The position numbers and the translations under genes are program-made. This document shows, in pieces, positions 41,607 through 51,298 of a stretch of DNA of 64,000 bases (positions are counted from its first letter, which is position 1; every line of letters starts with the position of its first letter). Origin of the DNA: Limosilactobacillus mucosae DSM 13345 (GTDB taxonomy: Bacteria; Bacillota; Bacilli; Lactobacillales; Lactobacillaceae). The stretch spans positions 29,869 to 93,868 of the forward strand of contig NZ_AZEQ01000009.1 of NCBI RefSeq assembly GCF_001436025.1, in the 5' to 3' direction. The notes under the pieces are model-generated. The model was not told where the DNA came from. It searched no databases and saw nothing but the letters and a program-made list of their open reading frames with translations.

Positions 41607-42950
41607 TTATTTTACTGGGGCCTTGAAAAGATCGTTCAGCGCCTCAGACATGGTAGGATGCGTAAAGATCATGTCGCGCAGCGTTTCATATGGTAGCCCC
41701 GCTTTCATCGCTAGAGCAATCAGATTGATCGTTTCATGGGATTCAGCAGCATAAAGCGTCGCGCCCAGAATCCGATGCGAATCGCGGTCAACGATTGCCT
41801 TGTAGACTCCCCGCTGATCCTCCAGCACGCGCGCCTTAGGGATGGCCTTGACCGGCAGTTTGAAGACCAGATAGTCCTTATTGTCAGCTTGGGCTTGTCG
41901 CTCGTTGATTCCTACGTTTGCCAATGGCGGCGTCAAAAACGATGCGGTCGGCACGACATTACGATCGGCAGTCGTCCGCTTACCTTCACCAAACAGCTGG
42001 TCTTTAACGATTCGAAAGTCATCAAGCGAAATGTAGGTAAACATTGGCCCACCATTGACGTCACCTAAAGCCCAGACGTTGGGGACCGTGGTTCGCAGAT
42101 ATTGATCAACTTGAATGGCATCGCGCTTGGTCAAGGCAATGTCGGTATTTTCTAGTCCCAGTCCATCGATGTTGGGACGTCGCCCAGCAGCTACCAGCAC
42201 GGCATCAAACTCGGTCTGCCGTTTTTGACCAGCTTGTTGATAGGTTAATAAGACCTGCTGCCCGTTATCTGTCGCGCTGGTTAACTCAGCATTCAGCTCA
42301 ATCTTGATGCCGAGATTGGCAAGGTTGTTCGTTACCTCTGCCGCGACATCTGCATCTTCCCGGCCCAAGAGCTGAGCATGATGATCAAGAATGGTTACCT
42401 CGCTGCCATATGAATTAAACATTTCGGCAAATTCCAGACCGATATAGCCACCGCCAATAATTGCCAAGCGTGCCGGCTTTTTGGCAAGTTCCATGGCTTC
42501 TTTGGAACTGACGATGCGCTCGCTGGGAGTCAGCCCCGGAACTTTTGGCCAGACCGGCGTGGCACCAGTATTGATAAAGACGCGCTCGGCAGCAACTTGT
42601 CGCGTAGTACCATCAGCCATAGCGACTTTTAGCTCATGGTTGCCGACAAAACTGGCCTGGCCATTCCATACCGTTGCCAACGGCTCATCCGCAACCATGT
42701 GATAGTTTTTGTTCCGCAGCTGCTTGGTCATCGTTCCTCGTTTGGCAACCGCGTCAGCAAACTCAAGATGACGCTGGCCATTGATAATCATATTTTTAGA
42801 CGGCAAGCAGCCAACGTTGATGCAGGTCCCACCATACATCTGATTCGAGCGCTCAATCAGCAGCACTTCTTCATCATGCTGCGCCAAGAACTTAGCCAGC
42901 GTTTTACCAGCCTTGCCAAAGCCAATTACCACGTTTTTAAATTTTTCCAT
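41607..42950 (-). CDS. Pyridine nucleotide-disulfide oxidoreductase, RclA-like
   Basis: A 447-residue flavoprotein. VVIGFGKAGKTLA (7-19) binds FAD; GGTCINVGCLPSK (about 40-52) holds the redox-active Cys pair; IIGGGYIGLEFAEMF (about 167-181) binds NAD(P)H; ALGDVNGG is the second FAD motif; and FTHPTMSEALNDLF is the C-terminal His-containing dimer segment. The Phe-rich, short N-terminus and overall pattern resemble RclA, a Cu(II) reductase protective against reactive chlorine, more than lipoamide or glutathione reductase. Monocistronic. Confidence 0.83.
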   Translation of the reverse strand: MEKFKNVVIGFGKAGKTLAKFLAQHDEEVLLIERSNQMYGGTCINVGCLPSKNMIINGQRHLEFADAVAKRGTMTKQLRNKNYHMVADEPLATVWNGQASFVGNHELKVAMADGTTRQVAAERVFINTGATPVWPKVPGLTPSERIVSSKEAMELAKKPARLAIIGGGYIGLEFAEMFNSYGSEVTILDHHAQLLGREDADVAAEVTNNLANLGIKIELNAELTSATDNGQQVLLTYQQAGQKRQTEFDAVLVAAGRRPNIDGLGLENTDIALTKRDAIQVDQYLRTTVPNVWALGDVNGGPMFTYISLDDFRIVKDQLFGEGKRTTADRNVVPTASFLTPPLANVGINERQAQADNKDYLVFKLPVKAIPKARVLEDQRGVYKAIVDRDSHRILGATLYAAESHETINLIALAMKAGLPYETLRDMIFTHPTMSEALNDLFKAPVK

Positions 42951-43045
42951 TGTCGATCATCCTTTCGCCAATTCAAAATAATTGATGTTTATACTTACTA
43001 TAAATAAGTGAATATCAAAAAGCAATCAATCTGCTCAAAAATGAC

Positions 43046-43092
43046 CAAAAAAAGATGCCGGACCAGACTCTTATTAAAGAGTGGCTCAGCAC
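43046..43092 (-). terminator. Terminator of the flavodoxin gene
   Basis: A hairpin with an ACTCTT/AAGAGT core and partly paired flanks, followed on the minus strand by seven T. Confidence 0.65.
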
Positions 43093-43109
43093 CATTTTAA
43101 GAGAACCAA

Positions 43110-43595
43110 TCAATTGAGATTAAGCTGCTTTAACCAGGCATCCATCTGCGCGTCATTGTTTAAAACGGCTCCTGGCAAAACTTGAACGGCAGCATTATTT
43201 TCCTTAACGGTTCGTTCCAGATAGCTTTGCGCGCGATCAAAACCAGAACTGCCGGAAGTTGCGAAACCAGCCAGTTGCTTGCCATCAAGCGGTAGATGAT
43301 CAATCAGGTCAGCAATCAGACGCGGTGGAATCCCCCACCAGATTGGAAAGCCAATCAAGACCGTATCATAACTGCTAATGTCAGGCAGGTCATCTTTAAT
43401 CGCAACACGGCTGGCATGCTGATGCTGTTCAATTGACGTGCGTGATTGGGGATCATGCCAGTCCAGATCGGCTACTGAATATGGCTTTGCAGCGTGAATC
43501 TCAAATAAATCCGCCCCAAGCTTTTGTGCAACTTTTTCCGCGCGCTGCTTGGTTGTATTGGTAGCGGAAAAGTAAAATACTATCGCTTTAGCCAA
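43110..43595 (-). CDS. Flavodoxin-like protein
   Basis: A 161-residue FMN-binding flavodoxin-fold protein. AIVFYFSATNTTKQRAEKVA contains the phosphate-binding TxT-type loop (residues about 9-14), IGFPIWWGIPPR the FMN aromatic loop near 86, and TSGSSGFD the third loop near 117. It probably acts as an NAD(P)H-dependent reductase or an electron carrier. I set the start at the TTG at 43595, 8 bases after AAAGGA; the ATG at 43604 directly follows that site, and starts further upstream (to 43706) are not conserved-looking. Confidence 0.82.
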   Translation of the reverse strand: MAKAIVFYFSATNTTKQRAEKVAQKLGADLFEIHAAKPYSVADLDWHDPQSRTSIEQHQHASRVAIKDDLPDISSYDTVLIGFPIWWGIPPRLIADLIDHLPLDGKQLAGFATSGSSGFDRAQSYLERTVKENNAAVQVLPGAVLNNDAQMDAWLKQLNLN

Positions 43596-43940
43596 AATAA
43601 TCATTCCTTTTATTTTGCTTACTTTTAGTATATCCCTAAGTGTCCAGACTTTAAAATGTTTATTTGGTATGCTGGTATACGTTTTTTGTATGGCATCAGT
43701 AACCATCCATGTGCAGCGGTCTCAAAATAAAGCGTTGGCTTGTGCACAAATCGCTTAACTGCCAGCCGAATCCTGATTTTTTAACCATTAATCATCTAAC
43801 CAACTTGATTAATCCTTCTTATCGGAAATGTGATTGAATTCACTATTAAGGCATTTTTTAATATTTGTTCAAAAATAATTCAAATATTCTCGCTATACTT
43901 TAGTCATAGTCGAAACAGCAATGACAAGGAGGTTTAATCT
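43596..43940. other. Intergenic region upstream of the mini-LPXTG gene
   Basis: About 345 bp. A TATACT -10-like hexamer lies near 43893 without a good -35. No gene or hairpin stands out; the promoters of two divergent units should be here. Confidence 0.4.
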
Positions 43941-44105
43941 ATGTACTCTAACTTATCTAAAGGTTTGATGGCTACTCCATTAGCTGCCGTTTTACCACAG
44001 ACGGGTAATACCGTGAGCACGATTTTTGCCGCTGCCATTGGTATTTTGATGACGATCCTGGCCATAACGTTGATTGTGGTTGAGATCAAGAAGCGATCCT
44101 CTTAA
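43941..44105 (+). CDS. 54-residue LPXTG sorting-signal protein
   Basis: A tiny gene with a strong AAGGAGG site 9 bases before the ATG. The product is little more than a sortase signal: residues 1-17 (MYSNLSKGLMATPLAAV), LPQTGN at 18-23, a hydrophobic segment (about 26-47), and EIKKRSS. There is no separate signal peptide, so it would insert as a single-span protein with its N-terminus outside; sortase cleavage would release about 21 residues to the wall. It is 22 bp upstream of a processive glycosyltransferase gene and surely co-transcribed. Its function is unknown; a wall anchor or a partner for the polysaccharide synthase is conceivable. Confidence 0.82.
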   Translation: MYSNLSKGLMATPLAAVLPQTGNTVSTIFAAAIGILMTILAITLIVVEIKKRSS

Positions 44106-44127
44106 TCTTTAAAAAAGGAGGATCATC

Positions 44128-45369
44128 ATGAAATTCAGCCCGGCATTGATCATTGCCATTACGGTATTTGCGCTCAGTATTTTGGCAGTCGGCCGCATCT
44201 TAATTGGCTTGATTGTATCAAATCTGCATCAGATCAACAGCCTTGATCGACAGCAGATCAGCCAAAAGCCAGCTGATCACCGTTTCTCTGTGATAATTCC
44301 CGCGTTTAACGAAGAAAAGTTTATTCGTCGGGGCGTTGAGTCAGTCTTAAAGCAGACTTACCCTAATTTTGAGGTGATCGCGGTTGATGATGGCTCCAGT
44401 GATAAGACAGGGATGATTTTGGATCGATTAGCCAGACAACATCCTCAGCTGCGTGTCATCCATCAACATAATCAAGGCAAGTCGGTTGCAATCAACCATG
44501 CCTTAAAAAAATTTGCGACTGGTGATCTGATCATGGTACTTGATGCCGACTCCTATTTAACACCAACCGCGCTGACAAATATGGCCTTGCGTTTTGATGA
44601 TCCCAGACTATTGGGAGTCAGTGCGAACGTTCGCATTACGCGCCCCCATAATCTATTGGAATACGTCCAAAAAGTCGAATACCTGCTTGGTTATCGGCTA
44701 AAGGGATCTGAGGAGCTTTTGGGAATCGAGTATATCATTGGCGGTGTTGGCTCAACTTTTCGCAAGTCAGCCATGCTGGAAGTCGGTGGCTATGACACTG
44801 ATTCGATCACTGAAGACATCGATTTTACGATGAAGATGATCGCTCATTTTGGCAACAGCAATCGGCAATTTGGCTATGCCGATGACGTTATCGCCTATAC
44901 GCCGCCGGTCAGCCGTTTTTCTCAGCTGCTTAAACAGCGCTACCGATGGAAACAAGGTCGTTTTAAGGCTTTGTTCAAGCATCGTCGCGTAATTTTTAAT
45001 CGTGATGCCAAGTACACTTTCTCACTCGCCTTTTGGAAACTGCCAAAAGTTTTCTTTGAAGAATTCTTAATGCTGATTGAACCACTGCTGCTGCTTTGGA
45101 TTATCGGTATTATCCATCACTTTGCCGATTTCTCAACGATCTTCGCGATTTTGGGCCTCTACTATCTCTTTGCAATGGCAACATTCATACCAGAAGAGCT
45201 TAAATTCTGGGAACGGATCCGACTGATGATGGTCGCGCCACTAGCCTACCTGATTCTATACGTGATCAATATCGTTGACTGGATCTCACTGATGCGCTGC
45301 CTATTCAACATGAAGCGCATTGCCAACAATGAAGATAAAACAGCTAAATGGCAGCACGTTGATCGTTAA
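44128..45369 (+). CDS. Processive family 2 glycosyltransferase
   Basis: A 413-residue membrane glycosyltransferase of the IcaA/PgaC/hyaluronan-synthase type. One N-terminal helix (about 6-30) precedes the catalytic GT2 domain: VSVIIPAF-like FSVIIPAFNEEKF (near 53), VDDGSSD, VLDADSYL (DxD), TEDIDFTMKM and the polymer-synthase QRYRWKQGR motif (QxxRW). Three to four C-terminal helices form the export channel region. It probably polymerises a surface polysaccharide; the sugar is unknown. The ATG is 8 bases after AAGGAGG. No deacetylase or accessory PgaB/IcaD gene is near, only the mini-LPXTG gene. Confidence 0.87.
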   Translation: MKFSPALIIAITVFALSILAVGRILIGLIVSNLHQINSLDRQQISQKPADHRFSVIIPAFNEEKFIRRGVESVLKQTYPNFEVIAVDDGSSDKTGMILDRLARQHPQLRVIHQHNQGKSVAINHALKKFATGDLIMVLDADSYLTPTALTNMALRFDDPRLLGVSANVRITRPHNLLEYVQKVEYLLGYRLKGSEELLGIEYIIGGVGSTFRKSAMLEVGGYDTDSITEDIDFTMKMIAHFGNSNRQFGYADDVIAYTPPVSRFSQLLKQRYRWKQGRFKALFKHRRVIFNRDAKYTFSLAFWKLPKVFFEEFLMLIEPLLLLWIIGIIHHFADFSTIFAILGLYYLFAMATFIPEELKFWERIRLMMVAPLAYLILYVINIVDWISLMRCLFNMKRIANNEDKTAKWQHVDR

Positions 45370-45388
45370 AAACGACTGACAAACCAAT

Positions 45389-45432
45389 AAAAGCCTCAAG
45401 TTCTGGATTTAATCAGAGCTTGAGGCTTTTTT
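45389..45432. terminator. Bidirectional terminator after the glycosyltransferase gene
   Basis: AAAAGCCTCAAG (45389-45400) pairs with CTTGAGGCTTTT (45419-45430) followed by T. It sits between convergent genes. Confidence 0.85.
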
Positions 45433-45437
45433 CACAT

Positions 45438-48083
45438 TTAATTTTTTTGATGACGCTGAATTGCCTTAACGATTTCAACAATCAAAACCATCAAAAGGCC
45501 AGCTCCAATTACGATACCCCATTGAGCAAGATCCAATTCCGTAGTATGGAAAATCGGATTTAAAGTTGGAATGAAGATCGTACCGGCTAAAAGCAGCGTT
45601 GAACTTAGGATTGCCCAGTTAAAGTAGCGATTCTTAAATTCCCCCGTCTTAAAGATCGTTCCCTGTAATGACTTGCAGTTGCAGGCATGCAGCAGCTGAA
45701 TCAGGCCTAGGGTAATGTAGGCCATGGTCAATGCATCAGCATGAATCAACTCGAATCCTTGATGAACTGGGTAGAGAATACCCAAAGCGTAAACGCCCAG
45801 CGTCAAGAGTCCTTCCAAGATGCCTTGGTAGATGATGTTGAAACCGACGCCATGAGCCAAGAAACTGCCTTGATTGCCCCGTGGCTGATGTTGCATAACA
45901 TCGCCTTCAGCTGGCTCAACTCCCAGTGCAATCGCCGGAAAAGTGTCAGTAACCAGGTTGATCCACAAAATCTGGACCGGTGCCAAAATTGACCAGTTCA
46001 TCATCGTCATGATCAAAAGCGTCAAGACTTCGCCAAGATTGGCGGAAAGCAGATATTGGATGGCTTTTTGAATATTGGCAAAAACCTTGCGCCCTTCCTT
46101 GACCGCAGCAATGATCGTAGCAAAATTGTCATCAGCTAATACAACATCAGCCGCGTTTTTAGAAACCTCTGTCCCAGTAATTCCCATGCCGACACCGATA
46201 TCGGCTGTCTTCAGAGCTGGGGCGTCATTTACGCCATCACCAGTCATGGCAACGACTTTATCATGTGCCTGCCAAGCCCTGACAATCCGGACTTTATGTT
46301 CAGGGGCAACCCGTGCGTAAACCGAGTATTGGGCAACTTGATCCTTCAGCTCCTGATCACTAAGTTCATTCAGCTCTTGACCGGTAATCGCGCCAGCTTC
46401 ATCACCAGGCTCAATGATTCCCAAACGTTCAGCAATTGCCCGCGCCGTTGTCTTATGATCACCGGTAATCATCAATGGCCGAATACCAGCTTCCTTAGCC
46501 TCTTGAATTGCGGCCTTGACTTCAGGACGCGGTGGATCGATCATCCCCGACAGCCCAATAAAGATCAGTGACTGCTCAACCAACGCTGGATCAGTACTTT
46601 GACATTCTTTTTCAGTTAATGGCCGGTATGCATAACCAAGTACCCGTAATGCCTGTTTAGCTAAATGATGGTTGGTTTTAAGAATCTGCTCACGATCATC
46701 ATCGGTCAGTTCCCGCACCTGTTCACCATCCAAAATACGATCTGCCCGTGTCAGCAGTTCATCGACCGCCCCTTTCAGATACAAGGTTGGCAGCTTATCA
46801 TTGACGGCAACCGACATCAGCTTACGTTCTGAATCAAATGGCCATGAATTAAGGCGTGGATAGCGCTGTCTAAACTCATCGATATCAAGCCCTTTATCAA
46901 TATAAAATTGCCACAGCGCCGTTTCAGTCGGATCGCCCAATAATTCTTTTTGACTGCCTCGCTCAGCATCATTAGCCAGGATCATTGCCTTGGTCAATGG
47001 TGAGTCGGCATCAATCTTAAAATCAGGTGCAGCTGTAACTTGACCATTCAGCATCAGCTGTTCGATCGTCATCTGATTTTTAGTCAGCGTTCCCGTTTTA
47101 TCAGACGCAATGATTTCAGTGGCTCCCAGCGTTTCAACAGCCTGCAGCTTACGAATCAGCGCGTGCCGTTTAGCCATGGCTTGGGTTCCTAAAGCCAGCG
47201 TAATCGTAACAATTGCTGGCAGCCCTTCCGGAATTGCGGCAACCGCCAGTGAGATGGCAGTAAGCAGCATATCCAGTGGTGTTTCGCGCTTGGTCAGCAT
47301 TCCCAACGCGAAAATAATGACGGCGATTGCCAACACCAGAACACTGAGAATCTTACTGAGATGAGTAATATTGCGCTGCAGTGGCGTGACGGTCGGTTCG
47401 GCGCTGTTCAGCATCTGGGCAATCTTGCCAACCTCGGTATCCTTACCAGTAGCAACTACGACTGCCTCGGCCGTACCCGCCGTCATACTGGTATTCATAA
47501 AGCCCATATTATGCTGATCGCCTAAGGCAGCCGATTCAGCATCAATTACCGCTTCATCCTTAGTTACGGCAACAGATTCGCCAGTCAGCGCTGCTTCTTC
47601 GACTTTAACGTTTTGCGTCTTTAAGAAACGAACGTCAGCTGGAATAATGTCCCCGGCTTCCAAAAGAATTACGTCGCCAACGACCAGTTCCTTGCTGGAA
47701 AGCTGGGCAATTTGGCCATCTCGTCTGACGCGCGTGGTTGGCGTGCTCATTTTTTGCAGCGCATCAATAGCATTCTCGGCCTTAGTTTCTTGAAAGACAC
47801 CAAATGCAGCATTTAAAACCACGACTAACAAAATAATAATCGTATCCGAAAGTTCACCAGCAAAAGCCGCTACAATTGCCGCTACAATTAAAATCAAAAT
47901 CATCAGGTCTTTAAACTGAGCAATGATTCTTTGCCAAAGCGTGATCTTTTTTCCTTGAGGCAGCTCATTGGGACCATTTTTCTGCAGCCGCTCCATGGCC
48001 TCAGTTGTCAGTAGCCCTTGTGGCGTTGCGTGAAGTCGTTCTAAAACCTGCAAGGTGGTTTGACGATAAAATTGGTCTTTCAT
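45438..48083 (-). CDS. Calcium-type P2 P-type ATPase
   Basis: An 881-residue cation pump. The N-terminal cytoplasmic part precedes helices M1-M2, the actuator TGES (LTGESVAV), PEGLPAIV in M4 (the Ca2+-site motif), phosphorylation site [22 protein letters not shown] and [12 protein letters not shown] hinge, and C-terminal helices with NLVTDTFPA in M6. The PEGLP and N-x2-TD pattern fits bacterial Ca2+-ATPases (LMCA1/YloB-like), though Mn2+ or Na+ transport is possible. Monocistronic. Confidence 0.88.
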   Translation of the reverse strand: MKDQFYRQTTLQVLERLHATPQGLLTTEAMERLQKNGPNELPQGKKITLWQRIIAQFKDLMILILIVAAIVAAFAGELSDTIIILLVVVLNAAFGVFQETKAENAIDALQKMSTPTTRVRRDGQIAQLSSKELVVGDVILLEAGDIIPADVRFLKTQNVKVEEAALTGESVAVTKDEAVIDAESAALGDQHNMGFMNTSMTAGTAEAVVVATGKDTEVGKIAQMLNSAEPTVTPLQRNITHLSKILSVLVLAIAVIIFALGMLTKRETPLDMLLTAISLAVAAIPEGLPAIVTITLALGTQAMAKRHALIRKLQAVETLGATEIIASDKTGTLTKNQMTIEQLMLNGQVTAAPDFKIDADSPLTKAMILANDAERGSQKELLGDPTETALWQFYIDKGLDIDEFRQRYPRLNSWPFDSERKLMSVAVNDKLPTLYLKGAVDELLTRADRILDGEQVRELTDDDREQILKTNHHLAKQALRVLGYAYRPLTEKECQSTDPALVEQSLIFIGLSGMIDPPRPEVKAAIQEAKEAGIRPLMITGDHKTTARAIAERLGIIEPGDEAGAITGQELNELSDQELKDQVAQYSVYARVAPEHKVRIVRAWQAHDKVVAMTGDGVNDAPALKTADIGVGMGITGTEVSKNAADVVLADDNFATIIAAVKEGRKVFANIQKAIQYLLSANLGEVLTLLIMTMMNWSILAPVQILWINLVTDTFPAIALGVEPAEGDVMQHQPRGNQGSFLAHGVGFNIIYQGILEGLLTLGVYALGILYPVHQGFELIHADALTMAYITLGLIQLLHACNCKSLQGTIFKTGEFKNRYFNWAILSSTLLLAGTIFIPTLNPIFHTTELDLAQWGIVIGAGLLMVLIVEIVKAIQRHQKN

Positions 48084-48304
48084 GGACGTTAAACCCCTCT
48101 CTGTATTTGATACTTCTTTTTTTACAACAACTATTACAACATAAGCATAACATTGATGCTGCAGAGATGATAGGGGTTACAGGCAGGATTCTGCTAAGAT
48201 CATTCAACGACAAGTTATAAGATTAGTTGTCAAAGTCTGATCGGCCAATTACAATGATTCAGAAAGTCAAATTACGATCAATCAAAAGAAACGAGGCGCT
48301 TGCC

Positions 48305-48715
48305 GTGACCAAATCTAAGATTGCATTTATCTGTACGCATAACTCTTGCCGCAGTCAGATTGCCGAGGCGTTGGGCAAAAAGCTCGCTGATGATGTTTTT
48401 GAAAGCTATTCGGCGGGGACCGCGATCAAAAATCAGATCAATCCTGATGCCGTTCGCCTGATGAAAAAAATCTATGGCATTGATATGCAAGCATCAGGAC
48501 AATCTAACAAGACGCTTGACGCACTACCAGCCGTTGACGGTGTCGTTACCATGGGCTGCGGCGTGAAATGTCCCTATCTACCGGCTAAATGGCGGGTTGA
48601 TTGGGGGCTAAACGATCCAACTGGCCAAACCGATGATGAGTTTATTAAAGTTATCAAGCAGATTGAAAAAAATATTCTGGCGCTCAAGAATCAGCTCAAG
48701 CAATCACCGCGTTAA
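48305..48715 (+). CDS. arsC: Arsenate reductase (thioredoxin type)/LMW phosphatase family
   Basis: A 136-residue protein. ICTHNSCRSQIAEAL (8-22) is the C-x5-R phosphatase loop; MGCGVKCPYLPAKWRVDWGLNDPTG (residues about 80-104, cited by its Cys pair GCGVKC) carries the two further cysteines used for disulfide cascade in thioredoxin-coupled ArsC. It reduces arsenate to arsenite. No arsB or arsR is adjacent, so it is a solitary detoxification gene. The GTG at 48305 follows GAGGCG; upstream starts to 48227 lack a site. Confidence 0.82.
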   Translation: MTKSKIAFICTHNSCRSQIAEALGKKLADDVFESYSAGTAIKNQINPDAVRLMKKIYGIDMQASGQSNKTLDALPAVDGVVTMGCGVKCPYLPAKWRVDWGLNDPTGQTDDEFIKVIKQIEKNILALKNQLKQSPR

Positions 48716-48742
48716 TTTTTTCCGCTAAACAAATCATTTAAT

Positions 48743-48785
48743 CGTCCCATCCAGGCATTTATTTATGCTTAGATGGGACTTTTTG
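48743..48785 (+). terminator. Terminator after arsC
   Basis: GTCCCATC (48744-48751) pairs with GATGGGAC (48772-48779), with an inner GCAT/ATGC stem and a T-run. Confidence 0.8.
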
Positions 48786-48974
48786 ACTGCTGCCCAGCAT
48801 TTTTACTGATTCAAAATCAATAGTCGCAAACGCTGTCACTAACAACTTTTAGCTGGTCAGCGACACATAACGCTTAATTATCAGCGTTATTGACTTAAGA
48901 CTATTAACTTATGCCGTTTAATGCGTTAAGCTTTGTCCAATCTTAAAAATTAATTTGAAAGCGAGGTTTTTTAC

Positions 48975-50294
48975 ATGCAAGCAACGATTCAAACAACGGT
49001 GAAACGAAGCGAACGCAAAATTGCCAGCAACATTTTAAAGGGTTCTTTGGGCAACATGATTGAATGGTTTGACTGGTATGTCTATGCCTCGTTCGCCATT
49101 TATTTCTCGGGGGCCTTTTTCCCAGCCAATAACCAAACAGCTGAACTTTTAGCAACTGCTGGTGTTTTTGCAATTGGCTTTTTCATGCGGCCCCTGGGAT
49201 CATTCGTCATGGGACGCTTTGCAGATCGGAAAGGTCGTCGCGCCGCATTGACGCTTTCGGTTTCGATCATGGCAACCGGTTCATTGGTTATTGCGTTGGT
49301 CCCAACCTATGCGCAAATCGGTATCTGGTCACCGATCATCTTGATTGCAACTCGATTGGTACAAGGTCTTTCATTAGGTGGTGAGTATGGAACCTCGGCA
49401 ACCTACATGTCAGAAATGGCATCTCCAAATCGGCGCGGTTTTTACTCATCCTTCCAATATGTCACGCTGATTGGCGGTCAATTAAGTGCCCTGCTCGTAC
49501 AGATTATTCTGCAGGCCATCTATACCAGCCAACAGCTGTATGCCTTTGGCTGGCGGATTCCATTTGCCATTGGCGCGGCTGGTGCGATGGTTGTATTATG
49601 GCTGCGGCTTTCAATGGAAGAATCCGATCAGTTTAAGAACAGCAACCGCAACAATCGCCAAGCTGGGACCTTGCGTCTTTTAGCCCATTATCCAAAACAG
49701 GTACTGACGGTTGTCGGGATGACGCTTGGCGGTACGATCAGCTTCTATACCTACACTACGTATCTGCAGCAGTTCATGATCAACACGACCGGTCTTTCTA
49801 AAAAAACGGCAGCCATGATCAACTTTGTGGCGTTGCTGGTGATGGTTGTGTTGCAGCCGCTATTTGGGCACCTGTCGGATCGAATCGGCCGTAAGCCACT
49901 GCTGATTTTCTTTGGGATTGGCGGTACGCTGTGCACGGTTCCACTATTCACGCTGATGGCTGGCGCATCAACTGCTTTGGAAGCACTACTATTAATGATT
50001 GTAGGCATTGTTATCGTTTCTGGCTACACTTCAATTAATGCCATCGTCAAGGCCGAGCTTTTCCCATCTGAAATTCGGGCATTGGGCGTAGGGATGCCCT
50101 ATGGACTAACCGTTGCCCTGTTTGGCGGTACCGTAAACTACATTGCTTTATGGCTGCGTTCGATTCACCTCGAATCCGCCTTTTTCTGGTATGTATCCGG
50201 TGCAGTATTTATTTCGCTGCTGGTCTACGCGTTCGTACTTAAGCCAGGATCCTTGATTGATGAGGAAATGACTGAATCCACGACTACTGACTAA
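48975..50294 (+). CDS. MHS-type MFS transporter, KgtP-like
   Basis: A 439-residue, 12-helix proton symporter of the metabolite:H+ symporter group. GNMIEWFDWYVYA (about 26-38), GFFMRPLGSFVMGRFADRKGRR (loop 2-3 around 70-90, named by its MRPLG and RFADRKGRR parts), LVQGLSLGGEYG near 128 and HLSDRIGRKP near 298 are the subfamily signatures, closest to alpha-ketoglutarate permease. The substrate is probably a carboxylate or a betaine-like compound; not certain. Expressed alone; a bidirectional terminator follows. Confidence 0.85.
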   Translation: MQATIQTTVKRSERKIASNILKGSLGNMIEWFDWYVYASFAIYFSGAFFPANNQTAELLATAGVFAIGFFMRPLGSFVMGRFADRKGRRAALTLSVSIMATGSLVIALVPTYAQIGIWSPIILIATRLVQGLSLGGEYGTSATYMSEMASPNRRGFYSSFQYVTLIGGQLSALLVQIILQAIYTSQQLYAFGWRIPFAIGAAGAMVVLWLRLSMEESDQFKNSNRNNRQAGTLRLLAHYPKQVLTVVGMTLGGTISFYTYTTYLQQFMINTTGLSKKTAAMINFVALLVMVVLQPLFGHLSDRIGRKPLLIFFGIGGTLCTVPLFTLMAGASTALEALLLMIVGIVIVSGYTSINAIVKAELFPSEIRALGVGMPYGLTVALFGGTVNYIALWLRSIHLESAFFWYVSGAVFISLLVYAFVLKPGSLIDEEMTESTTTD

Positions 50295-50356
50295 ACGATT
50301 GCTTTTGATAAGCATATCCCAAGACTAAGATTGCCAAGTTTCTGGCTGACCATAAT

Positions 50357-50391
50357 TAAAAGAGATCAACGAAGTAATTGATCTCTTTTTT
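50357..50391. terminator. Bidirectional terminator
   Basis: AAAGAGATCAA pairs with TTGATCTCTTT, with T-runs, between the convergent transporter and XRE genes. Confidence 0.85.
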
Positions 50392-50407
50392 ATTTTGCCC
50401 AGTTCAG

Positions 50408-50860
50408 CTATTCTTTTTCCGGTTTAAACGACAGCTTGATCTTGCCATCAAGAGTATTGCTAAGCTTTTGCAGATCAACCAGGCTGACGGTTTGCGCCTT
50501 AGCTTCTTCCAATGCATTAAGCTCAGCTAACGGAACGCCAGCCGCATGACTAAGGGTTTCTCGTGTCCAGCCTTTATCTTGGCGCAGTTTGATGATGCGA
50601 TAGGCCAGCTTGGCAGCCGGATCTAATTTAACAGCTTCTTCCAGCGGCTTTTGGTGCGTGGCAGCATAGATCAGATTCGTCATCTTCTTTTTGGTCAGCC
50701 CACCCTTAACATGACGGGCAAAGAAGTCAAGGTTATCCTGACCGATTTTTTCACCCAGGTCATTAGTGAGTTTATGCATTGCCTGATAAGAATCATAAGA
50801 ATTGTCTTTCAGTTCTTCAAAACGGGCTTCCAGTCGTTTACGGATGTCTTTTTTCTTCAT
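50408..50860 (-). CDS. XRE-type helix-turn-helix protein
   Basis: A 150-residue protein. The N-terminal half (MKKKDIRKRLEARFEEL, then a helical region) is unfamiliar; residues about 88-148 form an XRE helix-turn-helix (LAYRIIKLRQDKGWTRETLSHAAGV). The ATG at 50860 is 8 bases after AGAGGA; the in-frame ATG at 50866 is too near. The target is unknown. It lies 160 bp downstream of the tRNA-like sequence, on the same strand. Confidence 0.72.
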   Translation of the reverse strand: MKKKDIRKRLEARFEELKDNSYDSYQAMHKLTNDLGEKIGQDNLDFFARHVKGGLTKKKMTNLIYAATHQKPLEEAVKLDPAAKLAYRIIKLRQDKGWTRETLSHAAGVPLAELNALEEAKAQTVSLVDLQKLSNTLDGKIKLSFKPEKE

Positions 50861-50939
50861 GTCCATTTTCCTCTCTGAATTAATTAAGCTATAGGATATC
50901 ACTTTATCGATCCTTTGTAAGCGGTTTATGCAAATTGTT

Positions 50940-51023
50940 TTTAAAAATCCCATGCCCACTGACATGAGATTCCTTAACCACTGAGGGCTAGCTGCCCCTG
51001 CCAAACAATTGTGCTTGGCAATC
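50940..51023 (-). other. Hairpin-rich segment after the tRNA-like sequence
   Basis: On the minus strand, TGCCAA...TTGGCA, GGG-C-AGCT-AG-CCC and CTCATG...CATGGG hairpins follow in order, the last before an ATTTTTAAAA tail. This could be the end of a short structured transcript that starts above the tRNA-like sequence. Confidence 0.4.
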
Positions 51024-51092
51024 GCGGAGGTGAGGAATCGAACCTCACAGCTTGGAGCATTGCAAATAACAGCGTTTAGACCGGCACTCCGC
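51024..51092 (-). pseudogene. tRNA-like sequence (probable tRNA pseudogene)
   Basis: Read on the minus strand, 69 bases start GCGGAG and end CTCCGC (6-bp acceptor), with a perfect T-arm (TGAGG-TTCGATT-CCTCA) in the correct place. The D-arm and anticodon arm do not fold canonically and no CCA follows. The GCTCCAAGCTG stretch recalls the anticodon region of glycine tRNAs, but this is weak. It may be a broken tRNA, an old attachment site, or part of another structured RNA. Confidence 0.5.
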
Positions 51093-51211
51093 AAATTTGT
51101 AAATTTCTAAATTATCGTCGTCGCATGTATGCTTGGCGAAATCCACAAATTCACAAAATCTTCAAAATTCATCTTAACGCATCAGCCTAATTTTGTCAAA
51201 CGGATGTTCGT

Positions 51212-51252
51212 AAAATTAAAAATTCCCCACTTCATTTTGGAAGCAGAGAATT
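51212..51252 (-). terminator. Terminator of the aro operon
   Basis: AATTCTC-CTTC pairs with GAAG-GGGAATT on the minus-strand RNA (two-base internal loop), followed by TTTTAATTTT. Confidence 0.7.
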
Positions 51253-51298
51253 GGTCTTGCCAATACGATTTGACAAACGCTCCAAAGTATCAGCTGAC

